From assembly GCA_019022495.1 (NCBI GenBank), contig JAFEKR010000007.1, positions 124,001-188,000 on the forward strand: a DNA stretch of 64,000 nt, read 5' to 3'. How positions within the stretch are numbered: the stretch's first letter is position 1; each line of letters starts with the position of its first letter. The notes under the pieces were generated by a model, which was given only the letters and a program-made list of their open reading frames with translations, was not told where the DNA came from and made no database searches. Position numbers and translations under genes: made by a program. Below are positions 1 through 10,380 of the stretch, piece by piece. Origin of the DNA: Epichloe hybrida (Eukaryota; Ascomycota; Sordariomycetes; Hypocreales; Clavicipitaceae).

Positions 1-1140
1 AGAGGCATAACTACATAAGTATGCTAAAGGAAGAGACTAGAATCCTAGTTATAGGCTTATTAGGCTTCTAAGGAATTAATCTATTAACCCTTAGGCTAAG
101 GGATATAACTTTGTTATATCTATCCGGGATATTATTATTAATTATTGATTTTATTGTCTATTATAAGAAAACTAACTAACTAACTAAATCTATTGCCGCA
201 AGGCATTTATTTCAAACCTAATATTAAATAACCTTAGCTAAGCTAGCTAACACACTTATAAATTCCCTTTAACACATCACCTTCTAATAGGCCTTTAATC
301 TCTCCCTATAAGTATTCACTACTTATTTCTTACCCCCTTTACTCTTAGTGCTATTTGCCCTATACTTATTAGTAAGAAAAAGAGAGATTACCTCCTTCCC
401 TTCTTTTCATAAAAAACAAGAAGTAGTAATTCCTATTATTCCCTTATTGCTTTTCTTATTATTTTCTAGTTACTTTTAGTACTTCTATTACTTTATTTAT
501 CCTTATTAATCTATTCTTATTACTACTTTTACTGCTTTTTCTTCTGTTTTCCTGTTTTTATAATCTTCTAATTTCATTAAAGTAATAATGCGTCTTAAGT
601 GTAAAAGAAGACCTTTGTAATAGTAATAGGCAAATATAGGAGCTTAATTAGTAGTAAATAATAATAACTTAATAACATTCCTTTTATAGTTAAAGATAGT
701 AAAGGATTCTAGACCTTCCATAAGAGGAAGGGCTACTAGTAATAGCAAGGCTCTAATTATCACCCCTAAGAGACCCTAAAAGTATAAGTTACCCTTATAT
801 CTTTAATAGCTTACTTATAACTTCTCCTATGATTAGAAAGAATCTATTAAGCTAGATCTAGAGACTACTATATAGCTTAAGCTTAATAACTAGATTATAA
901 GATTTATTAACCTTAGTAAGTATTAAGGTTAGAGAGATAATAACCTATAGGAATTATTCTAAGAAAACTTTAAAGGCTAGTCTAAAGATACCTTTAAAAG
1001 GGCTATAAAGGAAGTTATTAGAGAATTACATAATTCTCTACGAGATTATAGCGTTCTTATTAAGCAAGGCCTAGGATATTTAATCCTAGTATCCCCTAAA
1101 GAAGTGCTTTATTAAACTTTAATACCACTTTAGTTACAGG
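1..1140 (+). pseudogene. Degenerate Ty1/Copia gag, 5' part
   Basis: The window opens about two codons into a gag-like reading frame. The same start is present, less damaged, on the minus strand near 6230, where ATG-GTA-GAG-AGG-CAT-AAC begins a frame that matches position 1 onward. The frame here is broken by TAA/TAG codons of RIP type. The block 1-1130 is an inverted, diverged copy of roughly 5540-6217. The 5' LTR of this element must lie outside the window. The frame is interrupted at 1140 by the hAT-like insertion and resumes at 2951. Gag identity is inferred from position upstream of the Copia protease region and from the paired copy; no zinc knuckle was read. Confidence 0.6.
1133..1140. 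repeat. Left 8-bp target site duplication of hAT-like element
   Basis: GTTACAGG directly precedes the CAGAGCATTG terminus and is repeated at 2943-2950 directly after the CAATGCTCTG terminus. Both copies are unmutated relative to each other. Confidence 0.85.
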
Positions 1141-1149
1141 CAGAGCATT

Positions 1150-1236
1150 GCAATACAATACATTACACAATACAATACATCCAAAATTTTACAATACAAT
1201 ACAATACATGTATTATTTGTATTGTTTTGTATTTTT
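1150..1236. repeat. Left subterminal CAATA array of hAT-like element
   Basis: Imperfect pentamer repeats (CAATA on this strand) follow the left terminal inverted repeat and change to the TATTG sense near 1210, giving hairpin potential. The array at the other end is longer and in the opposite overall order. Such subterminal motifs are typical transposase-binding regions in hAT elements; that role here is inferred. Confidence 0.7.
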
Positions 1237-2451
1237 TTTTAGTTTTAAGTAAATTCCTTAATTATAAGGTATATATAGTTAATATAATAGCTTATAATAG
1301 CTTATAATAGCTTATATATATATATTACTTCTATTACTTATATAACTTAAAATATTATTAGTGTTAAAGTTTAATTAAAAATAAATAAGTAATAAATTAA
1401 TATAATATAAATATAAGTATTTATAAGTAAATTACTATAGAAAAAGCTAGACTTATTAATTATTTAGTATTTAAAGGTTTTTTAAAATATTAATAAAATA
1501 AAATTCCTTTCTTTTTTATGTTTTTAATATTATACTATTTATAATTTTATACTAATAGAAAGTAAGTCCTAATATAACTATAAGACTTACTTTAGTATAT
1601 TTCTCTCTTTTTAACTAAAATTACATAACTAAGTAAAGAGATTATTATGTTTATAGTATAACTAATAGGACCCACTTTTAGACCCACTTTTATATATCCT
1701 CCTCTTCTTAGCTAAAGTTATATAACTATAAAAAGGGATTATACTTAGTTTTTAGTGTTTAACAAGACCCACTTTTAGACCCACTTTAAGAAACACTATA
1801 TAACTAAGTAAGTAAGCTAAAAGTAGTATAAATAATTAAACTTACTTTTAAAGCTTATTTATTTATTTACTTAATATTAAAAAAATAGTATATATATTAT
1901 GATTATTCTTTATATAATATTTTAACTTTTCTTTATAAGCTTTTCCTAGGTTTTTTCCTTTTCTTTTAGTTTAAAAAAGGTTCAAAGCTAATATAATTTA
2001 TTATAATTATAATAAAATAGCTTAATAGTAAAAGAAGCATTTATTAAATAAATTTTAATTTTCTCTTTATAATAAATTCCTTATATATATAAGTATATTT
2101 TTATTAGAGTTTTAATCTTATTTATTTAGAATTATAAATTATTTCTTTAGGGTAAATATTATATTTAAAGCAAAAATACTATATTAAAATACATAGTAAA
2201 TCCTAAATAAAAGCTAGAAAGATAGGATAACCTTTAAAATATAAAGAATAAATTTTACTATAAGTTAAGTTTAGATAATACTATTTATAGCTACCCTATA
2301 TATATATATAGCTTAATAGTCTAAATTAGGTAAAACTTTATAATTCTATAACTAAATACCTAAATAGTATAAAAATTTAAGGATATCTTATTTAGATTAT
2401 ATTAAAAATCTACTATATAATAAGTATATATACTACCTTACCTTTTTAATA

Positions 2452-2515
2452 ATACATTGTATTGTATTGTAATGTATTATAATGTATTGTATTGTATTGT
2501 ATTATAATGTATTTT
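2452..2515. repeat. Internal TATTG/TAATG array
   Basis: A run of TATTG and TAATG pentamers inside the hAT-like element, about 285 bp before the right subterminal array. It resembles the end arrays in unit but lacks a terminal inverted repeat, so it is part of the element interior rather than an end. Confidence 0.6.
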
Positions 2516-2796
2516 TATATAATAAATAATTATAATAAATCATAGAAAATAGATATAAGAATAAAAAGACCCTTAATATATTAAGAAAAAATCATTTTTT
2601 AAAATAGATATAAAAGAATATTACTAAGATATTATATATTTAAAATAAGCTTACTTTTCTAAATAAGCTAAAACTTAATAGATTTTTAAATAAATAACTA
2701 AATTATATATAAAAATAAGAATACTATAATTAGATTATTTAAAAAATCTACTATATAATGAATTTATATAATACCCCACTTATATTTTTCCCTAAC

Positions 2797-2932
2797 AATA
2801 CATTGTATTGTATGTATTGTATTGTATTGTATTGTATTTTTAATACAATACAATACACAATACAATACATAGGGCAATACAATACAATACAATACATCGA
2901 AGGGCCAAAAAATACAATACAATACAATACAA
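2797..2932. repeat. Right subterminal CAATA array, near-palindromic
   Basis: Pentamers in the TATTG sense (2797-2838) are followed by the CAATA sense (about 2842-2932), with spacers containing GGGCAATAC and a TCGAAGGGCC segment. The inverted arrangement lets both strands stay open for about 70 codons, which explains the two overlapping open frames here; neither is a gene. A close copy occurs at 7410-7530. Confidence 0.8.
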
Positions 2933-2950
2933 CAATGCTCTGGTTACAGG

Positions 2951-4185
2951 AAAGATTACAAGAAAGACTATAATCTTCCAAACCCCTAGAGCCTTAATAT
3001 TAATAGCCCTAATAACCTACCCTAGAAATCCACCTTCCCTAACCCTAAAGACTACCTAAACCTTTATAAGAGCTCCTATAATAATCCCTATTAAATCAAT
3101 AGCTTTATCCTAATAATCATTATTAGTAACAACTAGTAAACTATTATTTATAATAAATTATGCCTTTATAGTAATTCCCCTCTGAAGATTAGATTACAAA
3201 GAAAATCTTAGAGCTTATAAAGATATATAAGGATAGTAACTACTATAATAGGAAGCTATATAACTTCTTAACGCTAAAGATTACGCTCTTTAAAAATAAG
3301 TATAATAGAATTAACCTTCCTTAAATATATTATTAGAAGGCTTTCCTTATTATATTAATAGGTAATACTAAATAATACTTCCTTAATTACCTCTTTAGGA
3401 ATAACTATTCCTATAAAGAGATAATTACTTATATTTATTAACGCTTTAAGATAGAAAGTAACTAGTAATTCTATTACTATAAATAAAGTAGGATAATATT
3501 AAAGAATATAATTAAGAAGAACCCTAATAAAAGCAAGCTTAATTACCTTAAGATTATATTATTAACCCTTAAGAAAATCCATAGAGGCCTATACCTTACT
3601 AAAACAGTAAATACTAAGCTTTATAAGCAGGCATTAAATGCTATAGCTAGTATGCCTAAATATTAAATAGTAAAATATATACACTCCCTAGGCTTTAAAA
3701 GTCTTACTAGAGACCTTTATAAGGTAATTACTATTATAAAATTAAATAAGAAATTCTCCTAATACCTTTAGTACTAATAAGGAGACCCTCCAGAGGCTAT
3801 ATTTACTAATTATTAGTATAAATAATAATCCTATAGCAAAGGAAGCTATTATAAATAAAGCCCTAGGCTAAGCACTAAGCACTACTTTATATATAGTAAG
3901 AGTAGCTACTAGTCCTCTAATTACTCCGCTAAAAAGCATTAAAAAGAGAAGGACTACTAGTAAGCTAGTAAAACACATTATACACCCCTTTTAGAGAAGA
4001 GATTCTAGGTATTCCTTACCTCCTATAAAGGGTAGGATAATAATAAGCCTAATAAGGGCTTAGGTTAGAATTAGGAATTATATCTTTTAGCTTACATAAA
4101 GGCTAAAGATAAAAATAATAATGTGGAGAAGCTACTATTAATAGCACACCTAAGCATTATATAATTCTTCTACTTTAAACTATAG
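2951..4185 (+). pseudogene. Degenerate Ty1/Copia gag, continuation after the hAT insertion
   Basis: Sequence downstream of the hAT right target duplication continues as AT-rich, stop-riddled coding-like DNA. It holds gag-type charged segments (for example around 3190-3560), all damaged by C-to-T and G-to-A changes. It ends at 4185, where the 256-bp LTR element is inserted into TATAG. The protease-like continuation of the same frame lies after 6588. Assignment rests on continuity with the recognisable Copia protease-region segment at about 6820-7065; no single motif in this block is diagnostic. Confidence 0.5.
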
Positions 4186-4441
4186 TGTTAGTTGCACCAA
4201 GGTCCTGCGCAGGTAATAAATCCCGTATAATTAAAGTTGATAATAGTTAGTTAGCTTGCTAGGAAAGAGGGAGAAGAGAGGGAAAGTCTAGATGCTAGAA
4301 AAGTAAGCGAAATCCGTATGTGGGGCATAAAAGGGGGTGGTGAATTAATGTAGCTAATTATATCACATGCATTACGCTAGACCCATAATTAGTCTAGTCT
4401 TTAGCCACAATTAAACTAATAAAAATCCGAAGGAATTAATA
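4186..4441 (-). repeat. LTR, left copy (3' LTR in minus orientation)
   Basis: This 256-bp copy matches 6328-6583 without length change. Differences are almost all C/G against T/A. In about its first 145 bp this copy keeps C/G while the partner has T/A; in the remainder the relation reverses and this copy is the mutated one. Confidence 0.85.
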
Positions 4442-4842
4442 CTAGTAATCTCTCTTTTTCCTTCGTGGCTAAAGAGCTTAAAAATGCAATAAAAATTAGA
4501 TTAAAGGAAAGTATACACTAGTGAATCCCTTAATAGGAATCCGCTGCTTTAATTAGCTATCGCGGCATTAGTTTATTAAATTAATCCGTTAGTCCTTGCC
4601 TAAGTTCTTATCCCTTAATATCATAGGTCTCTTTACCTATCCTTTAATATGAATCATTAATTTATTTAAATTAATTAAAGAGGAAAGTAATGAATTTAGT
4701 AATGCTTTTGTTATCGCATCCGCCGGATTATTGTTGCTGTTAATCTATCTGACTTCGTAGATCTCGTGCCTCTTATATGATTGACGAAGAGCCATGATAT
4801 TAATCATTAGTCTCTTCTCCTTCGTGGTTCCTAGCTTCACAA

Positions 4843-4985
4843 GGGTCTTGAAGGTCTCGAGGGTCTCGTGCCTCGATGAAGGTCTTGAGGGTCTCGAGGG
4901 TCTCGTGCCTCGATGAAGGTCTCGAGGGTCTCGAGGGTCTCGTGCCTCGATGAAGGTCTCGAGGGTCTCGAGGGTCTTGTGCCTC
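4843..4985. repeat. 37-bp minisatellite, about 3.9 units
   Basis: The unit is built from GGTCTCGAG sub-repeats plus GTGCCTCGATGAA and recurs with very few changes from 4843 to 4985. On the minus strand it would encode repeats rich in Arg-Pro-Ser and Glu-Thr-Leu. It lies inside the gag-like part of the small LTR element, and it has not been hit by RIP. The short open frames here are by-products of the repeat. Confidence 0.85.
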
Positions 4986-5307
4986 CTTGCTGCCGATAAT
5001 CTGAATCAACCGTAACCAGAGGGATATGCAATAAGCTTACGCGCGTATGTAACGTAGGCCTTCGTGATGTATCCCCACGCAATGTGTTATTCCCCTCGCG
5101 GCTTCCTATCTTAAAGCGTTATTTAATATTATGTGTAAGCATTAAGTCTTTAGGCATTAGGTCTTAATAATCTTCGCATTTAATAGCTTATTATTAATCT
5201 TTAAGGTCTTTAGTTAATTGCTCTTGACGATCTTTAGCAATCTCATTAGTGGCTTATCAGACCTCTTTCTTTACGAGGAATGCTTTGATTAGTATCCCCT
5301 TAGTAAT

Positions 5308-5389
5308 AATCTCTTTAATTAACGATTCGGCCGCGATCTCTTTAATTAACGATTTAGCCGCAATCTCTTTAATCAACGCTTCGGCCTAG
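5308..5389. repeat. 27-bp tandem repeat, three units
   Basis: Three units of about 27 bp share ATCTCTTTAATTAACGATT followed by a GGCCGC-like end (AGCCGC in the middle unit). They lie within the gag-like portion of the small LTR element. On the minus strand one frame reads as repeated Ala-Ala-Glu-Ser-Leu-Ile-Lys-Glu-like segments, consistent with a repetitive region of a gag protein; this reading is tentative. Confidence 0.7.
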
Positions 5390-6327
5390 TCCTTAAGGTT
5401 TTTAGGGTCTTCGGGCTCCCTAGTCTTAGGCCATGGCGATCTTCTTTCTTCTTGAATTACTTGTTGTAAGGTAGCCGCAGCTGAAGGACCTCGAGTAACG
5501 TACACACCACTATCTTGTAAGGAATTGCGTAGCTATTGTATAATCTTACTATTAGCTCTTATAAAGGTATTCCTAGACTATCCTTCAAAGTCCTCTAGGA
5601 ATGATTCCTAGAGGTTATTATCTCTCTAACCTTAATGCTTGCTAAGGTTAATAGATCTTGTAATTTGGTTGTTAAGTTCGGATTATATAGCTGTCTCTAG
5701 GTCTAGTTTAACGGATTTTTTCTAGTCTTTCGTAAGGGCATAGGAAAGGGGTTGTAATTACCTTAGCAATTCATCCTTTAAAGGTCTTGCTTAGGGCATT
5801 ATGTATAGAGGTGTAATTATGACAAGGGAAAATAAAAAGTGAGGGTAGAAAAAAAAGGGGGGGGGGGTCTCTATAGATGCCTATTAAAAGGAACAGAGCT
5901 TGTTAGTTGTTCAATCGTATCGGACAATATCGTCGGTAACAGTCGTAATGATTAATTTAAGTCAGCTAGCTTAGCTAAGGGTTGTTTTCAACGTCAGGTT
6001 TGAAATAAATGCCTTGCGGCAATAGATTTGGTTGTTTGGTTAGTTTTCTCGTGATGGATGATAGAATTGACAATTAATAACAATATCCCAGATAGATATA
6101 ACGAAGTTATATCCCTAAGCCTAAGGGTTAATAGATTAATTCCTTAGAAGCCTAATAAGCCTATAACTAGGATTCTAGTCTCTTCCTTTAGCATACTTAT
6201 GTAGTTATGCCTCTCTACCATAATAACCATTATAGTATAACAAGGGGTAGTAGCAGTAGCGTTTACAGAAATGTCTCTTCTTATAATACCTAGCTTATCT
6301 ATAGTTATAAAGTTAACTACTAATTAG

Positions 6328-6583
6328 TGTTAGTTACACTAAGGTCCTACGCAAGTAATAAATCCTATATAATTAAAGTTAATAATAGTTAGTTAGCTTG
6401 CTAGGAAAGAGAGAGAAGAGAGGGAAAGTCTAGATGCTAGAAAAGTAAGCGAAATCCGTATGTGGGGTATAAAAGGGGGTGGCGAATTAATGCAGCCAAT
6501 CATATCGCGTGCATCGCGCCGGACCTATAATTGGTCTAGTCTTTGGCCACGATTGAACCGATGAAGATCCGAAGGAATTAACA
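6328..6583 (-). repeat. LTR, right copy (5' LTR in minus orientation)
   Basis: This copy ends TTAACA at 6583 and is followed by the TATAG duplication. Its right half is well preserved, including GCAGCCAATCA and GCGCCGG segments. Its left half carries the T/A states. On the minus strand the CCAAT-type box precedes a TTTTATACC box by about 30 bp, as in a pol II LTR promoter. Confidence 0.85.
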
Positions 6584-6588
6584 TATAG

Positions 6589-7261
6589 ACTAACTATAAT
6601 ATTACTAATATTAATATTCTTGTGACCTTAAATAATTAAGCCTTTTAACACGCATTCCTTAGGTAGGAGCTTTATAAGCCATAAGAGTGTAATAAAGGCT
6701 TAATTTACTATATCTCTAAAGAATGCTATTCTAAAGAAATTTTTAGAGGGATTATACCTAATACTAGCGCTATAAGAAAGTTAAGTGTAGGAAAGGTATA
6801 AGTAAAGGCTTTATTAAGATTAATACCTTTATTAAAGGTAACCCCCTATAAACCCTAAATTATTATATTTAGCGCTAGATTAGTAGTTATAAGAGAAATC
6901 CTTTGTGTGCTTACGAAACTTAAAGAGCTTAAATTCTATATCCTTAATATAGCTACCCCCTTTCTTTTCTTAATTACTAATATAAATAAGATATAAGTTA
7001 AGATTAATAACCTTACTAATGTACTTATCTAAGGTAATAAGACTGTACCTATTATGTGATAATAGGGTTATCCTTAGTAGCTACTAGAGGCAAGAGAAAT
7101 AGTTGCCTTCTACCTTTTAAAAGGAGATATCTATTAATTATATTATTAACTTAGTTACCTTTTTATTTAATAACTTATAAAGGTCCTTCACTAAGCTAGT
7201 TATAAAGTTAAACGCTAGGTAATTAAGAAATTAACTAAAGTCTGCTACTATTACTAGATAC
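6589..7261 (+). pseudogene. Degenerate Ty1/Copia protease region
   Basis: Around 6820-7065 the plus strand reads, with interruptions, a segment ending in FYILN-ATPFLFL-TNIN-INNLTNVLI-GNKTVPI. This resembles the stretch following the aspartic protease in fungal Copia polyproteins (TPFLL-DMD-NNLTN-I-VPI pattern). It continues the frame interrupted by the 4186-6583 insertion. Gln and Trp codons are stops. Nothing after 7261 continues it, because a truncated hAT copy follows. Confidence 0.6.
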
Positions 7262-7540
7262 ATATTTACTTTTCTAAATAAGCTAAAACTTTATAGATTT
7301 TTAAATAAATAACTAAATAATATATAAAAATAAGGATACTATAATTGGATTACTTAAAAAAACTACTATATAATAAATTTATATGAGACCCCACTTTTAA
7401 TTTTCCCTAACAATACATTGTCTTGTATGTATTGCGTTGTATTGTATTGTATTTTTAATACAATGCAATACACAATACAATACAATACAATCCATCGAAG
7501 GGCCAAAAAATACAATACAATACAATACAACAATGCTCTG
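7262..7540. mobile_element. Truncated second copy of the hAT-like element (right end only)
   Basis: From about 7268 to 7540 the sequence is a close copy of 2650-2942. It includes the ACTTTTCTAAATAAGCT start, the CAATA arrays, the TCGAAGGGCC spacer and the terminal CAATGCTCTG at 7531-7540. The left 1.5 kb of the element, including its terminal inverted repeat, is missing. The 8 bp after the terminus (GTTAGGAC) are not found before 7262, so the left junction is a deletion or a later rearrangement rather than an original insertion boundary. The open frame 7418-7618 starts in the array and is not a gene. Confidence 0.85.
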
Positions 7541-8589
7541 GTTAGGACTATTCCTTACAGCGAGGGCATCGCTAACCTTCTATTAGGTATAAATGCGCTT
7601 AACTTCCTTTATTACTAGTTAGATCATAAGGGCTTATTACGTAATATCTAGCAATAGAGGTAATTCCTTAACTATATAAGGATACGCGCTAAAAACAAGG
7701 ACTATTAGTATAAGGCTATTTAATCCTACGGTGTTATTTATAGCTTTGACTACTATTTGTAACGCTATAGGCTCTAGCGTTATTAGGTATTCTTATCTAA
7801 TGATATTATAGGCTTTTTAGAGTGGCTTATAATATTACTTAACCTTACTAATGCTATAGTAAGCCTTAATAGGGATGTCTTTAATTGTTAGTATCACAGG
7901 GTATTGAATTTAATGCAATAAGGTTATGAGCCTAAAGAATAGTATTATCATTAATTATCTATTCTAGGCTGCGTTATGTGTGTTAGAAAGAGAAGTCAAA
8001 AGCTAGAATTCATGATAATAGAAGAAAAGGGGGCTACGCGTTTATAGCCCCACATTTCCTAGCTAATTAATAGGCTAGGTTACAGGTTACGTGTAGGGCC
8101 CGCACGTAGCCTAAGCTTTTACTAGGTAATTATAGCTATGACGCGCAATTAATATTACTTTTGTTTTAACACTAGAACCTCTCTCTTTTAATATGATTGT
8201 TAACGTGTAATATTAATTATAGAAATAAAAAAGAAAGGTAGATTAATGATTTAATTAATAAGGGATGTAAGGAAAAGAACTTATAGCTTATCTTAGTATG
8301 TGGTAGCTAATAAAATAGAAATAATAATCTTACTTAGCCTATGAGCTTATGTAAGGATAAGTGAATCCCTTCTAAATCCCTTCTTTCCTTAAAATAATAT
8401 ATATCCTACGCTATAGTATATATATAATATCTTCCCCTTTCTAATATAATACCTTCCTTCTCCTATGCACTACTACTAATTTTCTATAGTTTACTAGGAG
8501 AGCCTAGTAAGCTAGCGTGGCTATAGCTACTAGGGATATTAACTATAGGGGTATAAATCCCTTATGTATTACTATCTTATCCCTATAGT
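7541..8589. other. AT-rich relic, unassigned
   Basis: About 1 kb between the truncated hAT copy and the Copia pol relic. Coding-like but stop-interrupted sequence at 7541-7960 could not be assigned to a family. The part 8040-8160 contains a GC-richer patch with CGTGTAGGGCCCGCACG. The part 8360-8520 has CT-rich and TATATA tracts resembling an LTR leader, and it shares word order with 18960-19060. No matching LTR partner was found. Confidence 0.4.
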
Positions 8590-10380
8590 TACTCTCCTAG
8601 AGGATTACCTTTTCGACTTCGGACCTTGATTTTGACAAAATTATCGATTTTGACCCTAATATTGACCCTATGGATGTTAATATTAGTTCCCCTTCTTCTC
8701 TAGATTTCATAAAAGAAATCTGCTTTAAGGTACAGGAGAAGCTAAAGGAAAAGAATCCTATTAGCCCCAAGCCTAAGACCTAGAAGCAGGCTATATCTAG
8801 CCCTGAAAGGGATAAATGGATAGAAGCCACGTATAAGGAATACGAATAGCTTCTAAAGGCTGGTACTTTTAAATTTATAGGGAAAGATTAAATCCCTAAG
8901 GGCCGAAAAGTACTAAAGAATAGGCTTGTTTATAAGCTTAAAAAGGATAAAGAAAATAATCCTTTAAAATATAAGGCTTGACTTGTTGCTAAGGGATTTA
9001 TGTAAATTGAAGGCCTAGATTACCTAGAGACCTTCGCTGCCACAAGCATTCCCCCTAGCTAGAGGATTTTACTAGCCCTAGCGGCTTGGAATAACTAGGA
9101 AATCGAATAAATCGATTTTATAGGAGCTTTTCTTAATAGTAAGCTATAACAACAGATTTATATGGTTATTCTAGAAGGGTTTATTGAATTCCTTGAGGCA
9201 AATCCTAAACTAGCTAAATTAGCTAGAAGTTTTGACTGGAAACCTTCTAAAGATTAAGTAATTTTATTATAGAAGTCTTTATATGGCCTAAAACAAAGCT
9301 TAAGGGAATGGCAATAAGCGCTAATATTAGTGCTTAAATCCTTAGGATTTAACCCTTTAATATCTGACCTAGCTATCTTCTTTAATCCTTTAACTAAAAC
9401 CTTCGTTATTACGTACGTTAATGACTGTCTTCTAATTGGACTGGATTTATCTTATATCTAAAGGCTTAAAAAGGAACTTCATAAAGTCTATCTAATAGAA
9501 GATAGGGGGCCTGCTGAATTCTTCTTAGGGGTTTAAATCGTATGAGATAGGCCTAATAGAATACTGAAAATTCATTAATCTTAGTATATATTAGAAGCCT
9601 TAAAATGATTTAATATGCTAGATAGTAAGCCTATTAGCATACCTCTTTAGCTAGGCGTTTTAGCTACGCAGATAACTAAGCTTTTAATAGCTAGTGAAAT
9701 CAAGCTTTATTAGTGTATTATAGGGACTATAATGTACCTAATGTTGCTTACAAGGCCTGATACAGCTTTTACGCTATAGTGGTTATCTACTGCACTAGCT
9801 AGCCCTTATATAGAACACCTAAAAGCAGCTAAAAATCTGCTAAGGTATCTATTAGGGACTAGATTCCTTGCTATTATCTATAGGGGAGACCCTAAAGAGT
9901 TAGTTAGCAAAAGCCTAATAGGTTATTGCGATAGTGATTTTGCAGGGGATAAAAAGACCTTAAAATCAACCTATGCTTATCTATTCAAGCTAGCTGGCGG
10001 ACCTATTAGCTGGAAATTAAAGAAAGCTAGTATAATAGCTTTATTAACACTAGAAGCTGAAGCTGATGCTATCTGCGAGACCTTCTGGGAGCTTTAGTGG
10101 CTTTAGGGCTTATTTAAGGAGCTAAAAACCCCTATTTCTCCCCCTATCTAGATATATTGCGATAATTAAGGCGCTATAACTACTGCTTATAACCCTGCTT
10201 TACATAGTTATACAAAGCATATATTGCTAAAGTTTAACTATATTAGGTAATAGGTTTTAGAGGGTTTAGCTAAGATTAAATATCTAGATACGAAGTTAAT
10301 GCCTGCAGATGGTCTTACGAAGCCTCTTTCTAGACCTCTTTATTAGGCTTTTATTAAGCTTTTAGGGCTTAATAATTATT
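8590..10380 (+). pseudogene. Ty1/Copia reverse transcriptase and RNase H, RIP-killed
   Basis: Reading the plus strand through stops gives a clear RVT_2 domain. It has a DKWIEA-YKEYE start, LVAKGF, the IDFIGAFLN block, KSLYGLKQS-REWQ, and the catalytic box at 9414-9425 reading Y-V-N-D instead of Y-V-D-D. Next come LTRPD, YLLGTR, and an RNase H segment with GYCDSDFAGDKKT-KS, PISWKLKK and LEAEADA. It closes with ADGLTKPL at about 10,310. There are more than twenty in-frame TAA/TAG codons at expected Gln/Trp sites, plus a few TGA. The Asp-to-Asn change in the catalytic box is a G-to-A transition. Integrase was not recognised upstream, so whether this belongs to the gag relic at 1-7261 is uncertain. 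Confidence 0.92.

Larger units (their letters stand above)
1141..2942. mobile_element. hAT-like DNA transposon, non-autonomous or decayed, with 8-bp TSD
   Basis: The left end begins CAGAGCATTG at 1141-1150 and the right end is its exact reverse complement at 2933-2942. Both ends are flanked by the same 8 bp, GTTACAGG (1133-1140 and 2943-2950). An 8-bp target site duplication with a terminal inverted repeat starting CAGAG is the hallmark of the hAT superfamily. Both subterminal regions carry arrays of the pentamer CAATA/TATTG, with another array inside. The 1,802-bp interior is AT-rich and no transposase can be read, so this is either a non-autonomous derivative or an autonomous copy destroyed by RIP. 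It sits inside the Copia gag relic and is therefore younger than that element. Confidence 0.85.
4186..6583 (-). mobile_element. Small LTR retroelement (2.4 kb) with TATAG duplication, minus orientation
   Basis: Two direct repeats of exactly 256 bp (4186-4441 and 6328-6583) begin TGTTAG and end TTAACA (TTAATA in the mutated left copy). They are flanked by the identical pentamer TATAG at 4181-4185 and 6584-6588. On the minus strand each LTR shows a promoter-like order: a CCAAT-type box, then a TTTTATA box, so transcription is inferred to run leftward. On that strand a gag-like frame starts near 6230 and runs to about 5100, with no reverse transcriptase. The unit is therefore too short to be autonomous. 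Its gag matches the surrounding Copia relic in inverted order, so it appears to be a pol-less derivative of the same family inserted into a relative. Confidence 0.85.

Noticed and set aside
2751..2981. Overlapping open frames on both strands (76 and 71 codons)
   Set aside because: They are produced by the near-palindromic CAATA/TATTG array of the hAT-like element; composition is repeats of Tyr, Ile, Cys and Val.
4843..4985. CRISPR-like array
   Set aside because: Units are contiguous without unique spacers and the genome is eukaryotic.
4800..5082. Minus-strand frames rich in Arg-Pro-Ser and Glu-Thr-Leu
   Set aside because: Encoded by the 37-bp minisatellite; part of a degenerate gag region, not an independent gene.
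7531..7548. GTTAGGAC as an 8-bp target duplication of the second hAT copy
   Set aside because: No matching octamer was found at the left side, and the left terminus is missing.
7418..7618. 66-codon open frame
   Set aside because: Starts in the CAATA array of the truncated hAT copy and runs into unrelated DNA.
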